A stretch of DNA of 64,000 nucleotides from Paraspadella gotoi (taxonomy: Eukaryota; Chaetognatha). The DNA is taken from contig CM119268.1 of the NCBI GenBank assembly GCA_051294375.1, forward strand, positions 13,027,770 to 13,091,769. The letters run 5' to 3'. This document shows positions 58,777 to 64,000 of the stretch, in pieces. Position 1 is the stretch's first letter. Every line of letters starts with the position of its first letter. The position numbers were made by a program, and so were the translations under genes. The notes below the pieces were generated by a model. That model was not told where the DNA came from. It saw only the letters and a program-made list of their open reading frames with translations, and made no database searches.

Positions 58777-59038
58777 AAATAGCGGAAAAATGGTCGAATC
58801 ATTTGGCGTGATTATAATTAAAGTTCCTGGCCCGACTCTAAACACGATCAACAGTGTCCAACCAGAGAGAAATCCTACTAGTGGGGCTGATCAATTTTAA
58901 CAGCGATTCGCGATTCCACTCTCTCTCTGTAATTGTTGAAGACTCATTGGGTTTTCTAGTCAAATCTATTGACTTTGTGGCTTTATTCACGTCGCCACGC
59001 CCCCATCGTTCCGACAACACCTCCCCCCGACCCTTCAG

Positions 59039-59146
59039 GCTTGGCGACCGACTCCGACGTCGTCGCCTCCGATCTCGTTCGAGTCCTCGACGACATCTTC
59101 CGCCGGCGCGTCCCCGAATTCGCAGCCACGCCCTTTTACGTTTTCG
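59039..59146 (+). CDS. SCPEP1-like: SCPEP1-like serine carboxypeptidase, exon d
   Basis: 108 nt from CGACCCTTCAG to TTTTCG|GTAAAG: two leading bases, 35 codons, one trailing base. Reads LATDSDVVASDLVRVLDDIF, then RRRVPEFAATPFYVF; compare the family's DLAMVASDMMVLLKTFF...FQTVPFYIFSESYGG. The next exon should begin with Glu-Ser-Tyr-Gly-Gly, carrying the catalytic Ser, but I could not find it downstream before the end of the window. The Asp and His exons are also not seen. Confidence 0.9.
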
Positions 59147-59154
59147 GTAAAGGG

Positions 59155-59530
59155 GAAAGAGTGGGGAAGGAGCGGGGAAGGAGTGGGAAAAGAAGTGAGG
59201 AGGGGGAGGGGAATGATTTCCCCGGGGAATGAGTGGGGAAGGAGTGGGAAAAGAAAGTGAGGAGCGGTAGGGAAAAATGTCGGAAAAAAAATAAGTGGGA
59301 AGGAGGGGGAAAAGAAGTGAGGAGGGGGAGGAGGAAATGATCGGGAAATAAAGAGTGCGGAAGGAGTGGGAAAAGAAAGTGGAGGAGGGGGAGGGGAAAT
59401 GAAATCGTGGCGAATAAATGGGGAAGGAATGGGGAAAGAAGTGAGGAGCGGTAGGGGAAAATTGAACATCGCGGAATGAGTTGGGGAAGGAGTGGGAAAG
59501 ATTGTGAGGAGGAATGAGTGGAAGAAAATA
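59155..59530. repeat. G-rich minisatellite, unit about 60-70 bp
   Basis: About five diverged units with GTGGGGAAGGAGTGGGAAAA and GTGAGGAGGGGGAGGGG. It starts 8 bp after the donor of exon d. Many runs of three or more G on the plus (transcribed) strand. Confidence 0.85.
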
Positions 59531-60478
59531 AGTGGCAAGGGAGTGGGGATTGTGGATTTGGAAAAGGAAAAGAGAGAATATGATAATTGAATTGTCAAAG
59601 GGGATAAGACTGGGATAATTTAAGATGAAAAAGAGTCGACCACCTCACACCAGGAAAAAAAAAGGGCGGACCAGAACTGTTTTGCTGTGACTAGTGGACG
59701 GCTGTTTTGACTTTAAGGTCAGGACGAAAGTCTCTGTGTGGATGAACGTGGGCGAGAGGAAGAGAGAGGGTTTGAGGACGGGAGAGAGATTGTGCGCGGT
59801 GAGTTTAGAAAAGGTCGTAAGGTCAATGGTAAGTTAATGCTGATTGTGGTCACTCATTATGCGAGTTAGCGAGACGTGTGATGGCTTGAGGGTAAGTGAT
59901 GTAAATACTGGAACTGTGGAAGCATTGAGACTGTAAGTCATGTTGCATGTTAGACAATAGACGTACCATATAGAAAAAAAGTGAGTACTATGACCAGACG
60001 GTATTAACATAATAAATTTCGTTGCCTGTCTGGATCGAAGATGATTGTTTTTTTGGAAAAAAAACTAATAACAAATTTGATAATAAAGAAAAATTTATAA
60101 AATATAATTTCATAGTAAATAAATCACTGAAAGACATGAAACAGATTCTTTGCCAAAACAAAACACTAAATTTAATTGACATTTGGTCGCACCATTCAAC
60201 ATATTCTTTCTCCAACAGCGACGTAAGATCATTAAACTAAAATTTAAAGGATAGTTTAAAATTAAATTAAAATAAATAATATCAATATTTTTGAAGATAA
60301 TCATTTAAAAATTTTCCAGATAATTATCAAAATTAATTTAAATTTATCAATTCATTTTACAATAGTTACCAATACTTTTCGTTATCATAATATATTGCGG
60401 ATAGTTTTCTAATATTTTTTGTTTGCGATAATTTGTTAATAATGATTGAAAAAAAATGAAAACATTCTTACATCTCTG

Positions 60479-60586
60479 ATGTCTGACAACGACGACGACG
60501 ACGTCGCCAAGAAAGAGAACTCAAATATTTTAAGGAGTCGCCCACGGGGGCGGCCGCGAGGTCGGCCGGTTGGCGCTTCAAAATAA
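60479..60586 (+). CDS. Short ORF with AT-hook-like motif
   Basis: A 35-codon ORF from ATG to TAA: MSDNDDDDVAKKENS, then NILRS and RPRGRPRGRPVGASK. Two overlapping R-G-R-P cores are the known AT-hook consensus for minor-groove binding, after an acidic start. It lies within the intron after carboxypeptidase exon d. The duplicate copy falls in the 214-N gap, so it cannot be checked there. Could be a chance product of GC-rich DNA or part of a larger exon. Confidence 0.3.
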   Translation: MSDNDDDDVAKKENSNILRSRPRGRPRGRPVGASK

Positions 60587-60892
60587 CTCAATAACTCTTT
60601 TTTTTTTTTGCCTCCGAGTTTAAAAATTAATATTTATTGTCCGCCCCAGCTCTGGTCCCCAGGTCCCTCAAATCGTCGCATTAATAAATACATGGGGAAT
60701 GTCAGTAATTTGCTCATAGAAAAAGGATCCACGACTAAAAAATATAGTAAATTATCCACTAAACACCCGATAGGTGGTCGTCCGGCAGGGTGGTGGCCCG
60801 AGTCAAAGGTGTGCAAAATGTCATGCAGAAGCAACGGATCGTTTCACAACCTTTTTGGTTCGCGCAATTTTTTTTCTATTTTTCTCTTCCAG

Positions 60893-60982
60893 TATGACGG
60901 CGCACGCAATGATAATCGCTTTAAAAAAGGCGGATAAGAAAAAAAATTATGGGACTTATGTAGATGTACCTCTAAAAATATA
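60893..60982 (+). CDS. SCPEP1-like: SCPEP1-like, possible later exon
   Basis: Follows a good acceptor (TTTTTCTCTTCCAG). One leading base, then MTAHAMIIALKKADKKKNYG to a TAA. MTAHAMIIALKKA resembles the helix after ESYGGK in the family (KMAAGIGLELYKA). Its phase does not follow exon d directly, so a small ESYGG exon would have to lie between. No donor is evident. A noisy copy is at about 63920. Confidence 0.3.
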
Positions 60983-62699
60983 ACATACTTAAAGCTAAGT
61001 AAGGATATGAACCGTTGTATATATTATTAAACAATAATAAAGTATATTGTTAGATAACACGAACCCGGACTGATCCAACGAGACCGTGAAAGTCTTGAAT
61101 TTAAAAGCTTCTCCCCCTTCCCCTTGATCAGTCCCCATGATCAAGTCCATCAATTATGCGTTTAAAAAAAAAAAATTCTCACCTGATTTTCAGGTCAATT
61201 CGACGGAAGGAAAGACTGGCTGCGGCCTTTAGGAGGCGAAACTGCACGAGGCAAAGCGAAAGAGGGGAAGAATCGTTTGAACTCAAAGGTTAAAACATAA
61301 GGAGATGAGGAAAGGAAGAGGAAGGGAAAGGAGGCGACTGAAGGTTGAGGGTTAATTCGAAATGGATGGTAAAGACGGGATTGAAAAGAGTCGACATTTA
61401 ATTTGACCAGAGACTTAAACCAACAACAGTTTGTTTCGAAATGAATAATTAAAAAAAAAAAGAAGAAAGAACAGTCGCTAAGCTGCTTGTCTCTAGTTTT
61501 TTTTTTTTTTTTTTGGCTTTGCCGGTTCAGTTGAGCGCGATTTTGATTACGGAAGAGTAACAATTATTTTTTAAGTCTTCATTGAACGCCATCTCATCGA
61601 CGCAGGCCAAAAGGACATTTTGCTTTCCCGTCGGCGTGCAGTTAAAAAATCGGTAGCTTTAAGATGGTTTAAAGGAAAAATTCATGAGGGAAAAAGAAAA
61701 AAGGTTGCCTTTCGACCTTTGTAAACAACCGGCGACGACGATATTGCATAGAACGAAACGACGAGAAAAAAGGAGAGGGGAAAAAAAAAAAAACAAACCG
61801 CAGAAAGTCGCTTCGGCACAAATTCAATCTGGGAAATATCGATTCAATTTTTTTTTCCCTCTCTCATACGACGAGCAGTGTAGCGCCATCAATCAAAACG
61901 TAAACAAAAGAAAAAAATTCAAAACAAAACCAATCGAGGAAAAAAGAAATTATTCTCGTTGATGTTATTGCGGCCGGCCCCGCCGGGCCTTTCTTTAAAA
62001 AAAGAGAGAAAAAGATTAGAGGGTGGAAGAGAAGCGAACGAAACAGAAAATTAAAGTCGGGAAAACTTTCAAGGTTTTGTCTTATTTTTTTTTCTTTTTT
62101 TTTTTTTTTTTCTATCTCTCTCGAAGTCTTACCTCCTTTTTTCGCACGAATCGAAGGGAGAGAGCAAGAAATAGACAGGGGAAATAAAGAATGAAAAGAG
62201 GACTGCACGAAATCCATTTCGATGAATTACACAATTAGTCGAATACGTTGAAGAAAGGACATATGAAAAATTGGGTTAACTTTTTGCTATAAAATTGTAA
62301 ATATATTTGGCTAAGCGATTGTTTTGAGAGAGGAGAAAGGGAAAGGCATCCTCCGAGATTTATTGTCAATCAAACATTTCGTCGTTTAAACAGGTACTTG
62401 GGGGCAAACAAGGCGGCGGAAATTCATGCTGCTCCTTCTTTCTCTTCTCTCATCTCTTTCTCTTTCCCTTTTCTCTTCCTCCCTCTCATCCTCTCTCTCT
62501 CTCGTTTCTCCCGACCTGTCTCTCTCTTTCATCCTCCACACCATCTCTCCTCTCTCTCTCTCTCACCACACCATATCTTTCTTCCTCCTCTCTTTCCCTC
62601 CTCTGACCCTCTCCTCACGATCCTCTTCCTCCTCTCTCTCCTCTCTCTCTCTCTCTCGTCTCTCTCTCATCTCCTCCTGTTCTCATCGCCTCGTCTCTC
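60983..62699. other. No supported gene
   Basis: AT-rich and purine-rich DNA ending in CT-rich sequence (62440-62699). A block after ATTTTCAG at 61195 opens as QFDGRKDWLRPLGG and stops within 35 codons; not convincingly carboxypeptidase. Confidence 0.4.
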
Positions 62700-62724
62700 N
62701 NNNNNNNNNNNNNNNNNNNNNNNN
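62700..62724. other. Assembly gap, 25 N
   Basis: Exactly 25 N, after CT-rich DNA. Confidence 1.
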
Positions 62725-63999
62725 GAGAATATGAAAATTGAATTGTCAAGGGATAGACTGGGATAATTTTAGATGAAAATAGTCGACCACTCAAAGGAAA
62801 AAAAGGGCGGACCAGACTGTTTTGACTGTGACTGTGGACGGGACTGTTTTGACTTTAAGGTCACGGACGAAGTCTCTGTGTGGATGACGTGGGCGAGAGA
62901 AGAAGAGAGGGTTGAGGACGGGAGAGATTGTGCGGCGGTGAGTTTAGAAGGTAGTAAAGGTCAATGGTAAGTTAATGCTGATTGTGGTCACTCATTATGC
63001 GAGTTAGGCGAGACGTGTGATGCTGTGAGGGTAAGTGATGGTAAGTACTGGAATGTGGAAGCATTGAGACTGTAAGTCATGTCATGTTAGACAATAGACG
63101 TACATATAGAAAAAAAAGTGAGTACTACTGACCAGAGGTATTAACATAATAAATTACGTTGCCTGTCTGGATCGAGATGATTGTTTTTTTGGAAAAAAAC
63201 TAATAATAAATTTGATAATAAATAAAATTTATAAAATATAATTTCATAGTAAATAAACTCATCTGAAAGACTGAAACAGATTCTTTGCCAAAACAAACAC
63301 TAAAATTTAATGACATTTGGTCGCCCATTCAACCATTTCTTCTCCAACAGCGCCGTAGATCATTAACTAAAAATTTAAAGGATAGTTAAAATTAAATTAA
63401 AAAATAATCAATTATTTTTGAGATAATCATTTAAAAATTTTTCAGATAATTATCAAAAATTATTTAAATTATTATCAATCATTTTTACAATAGTTACANN
63501 NNNNNNNNNNNNNNNNNNNNNNNNNNNNNNNNNNNNNNNNNNNNNNNNNNNNNNNNNNNNNNNNNNNNNNNNNNNNNNNNNNNNNNNNNNNNNNNNNNNN
63601 NNNNNNNNNNNNNNNNNNNNNNNNNNNNNNNNNNNNNNNNNNNNNNNNNNNNNNNNNNNNNNNNNNNNNNNNNNNNNNNNNNNNNNNNNNNNNNNNNNNN
63701 NNNNNNNNNNNNGTCCCTCATGTCCGCATTATAAATACATGGGGAATGTCTAGTATTTGCTCATGAAAAAAGAGATCCACGACTAAAAATATAGTAAATT
63801 ATCCACAACGACCCCGAATAGGGTGTCGTGCCGCAGGGTGGTGGCCGAGTCAAAGGTGTGAAATGTCAAGGCAGACGCACGGATCGTTTCACTTTTGGTT
63901 CGCGCAATTTTTCTCTCCAGTATGACGGCGCACGCAATGATAATCGTTAAAAAGGCGGATTAAGAAAAAAAAATTATGGACTTATGTAGATGTACCTCT
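62725..63999. repeat. Direct copy of 59572-61000 (noisy)
   Basis: Same order and orientation with frequent one-base deletions; includes a copy of the possible exon at 60893. Confidence 0.9.
63499..63712. other. Assembly gap, 214 N
   Basis: Run of N inside the duplicate. Confidence 1.
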
Positions 64000-64000
64000 A

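Larger units (their letters stand above)
59572..61000. repeat. Segment duplicated at the right end (first copy)
   Basis: Matches 62725-63999 in the same orientation; this copy is longer and cleaner. Confidence 0.9.

Noticed and set aside
60760-60830. GAGTCAAAGGTGTGCAAAATG as a garbled ESYGGKM exon
   Set aside because: Both copies of the region agree on the bases, so it cannot be restored as a simple sequencing error, and no splice borders fit.
61195-61289. Possible carboxypeptidase exon (GQFDGRKDWLRPL) after a good acceptor
   Set aside because: Only a loose likeness to the family's NGQLD segment, wrong context around it, and an early stop.

Overview
The window is nuclear DNA from an animal, probably an invertebrate. 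Protein-coding sequence is sparse, exons have GT/AG borders, one gene is a receptor-type tyrosine phosphatase with tandem phosphatase domains, another encodes a C-type lectin, and a third is a metazoan-type serine carboxypeptidase. I cannot name the species. The DNA is dominated by very long (CT)n/(GA)n microsatellites, roughly one per 1-2 kb. It is a draft assembly: there are three long N gaps and four gaps of exactly 25 N, and many single-base indels break otherwise clear reading frames.

Layout. 1-4 kb: four exon-like blocks on the minus strand with compatible phases (gene L, basic then acidic product, unknown). 4-13 kb: mostly non-coding, many GA/CT tracts, a CRE/TATA promoter-like cluster near 9.6-9.9 kb, a possible small exon at 10.64 kb and degenerate telomere-like repeats at 11.8 kb. 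13.3-15 kb: a dispersed repeat and an 18-bp minisatellite. 15.86-20.5 kb: two minus-strand receptor or secreted genes. One is an intronless, frameshifted receptor tyrosine phosphatase (kringle-like, EGF, TM, D1, D2); upstream of it is a C-type-lectin protein. 20.5-23.7 kb: repeats. 23.7-31.5 kb: plus-strand exons of an unrecognised Asp/Asn/Ala-rich disordered protein (gene X), cut by a gap.

31.5-58.6 kb is a mosaic of duplicated blocks: A (31.5-37.06) inverted to A' (37.1-41.9), then B (41.9-45.7), C (45.75-47.97), a partial direct copy of B (48.0-49.47), inverted B and then A again (49.5-56.42), and a second C (56.42-58.6). Exons of a serine carboxypeptidase resembling SCPEP1 lie in B and C and in the unique DNA that follows. 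Taking the best copy of each exon gives four consecutive exons with perfectly matching splice phases: LWLQG / GPGGSS / FIDAPVGSGFSF / VASDLVRVLDD. 59.6-61.0 kb is repeated, poorly, at 62.7-64.0 kb.

The most useful observations are: the mosaic itself and whether it is real (one arm carries a 750-bp TIR element that its partners lack); the unusual phosphatase receptor with degenerate catalytic loops; microsatellites used as splice polypyrimidine tracts and as a signal-peptide core; and an array of short GC hairpins. I did not find a convincing new biological system.
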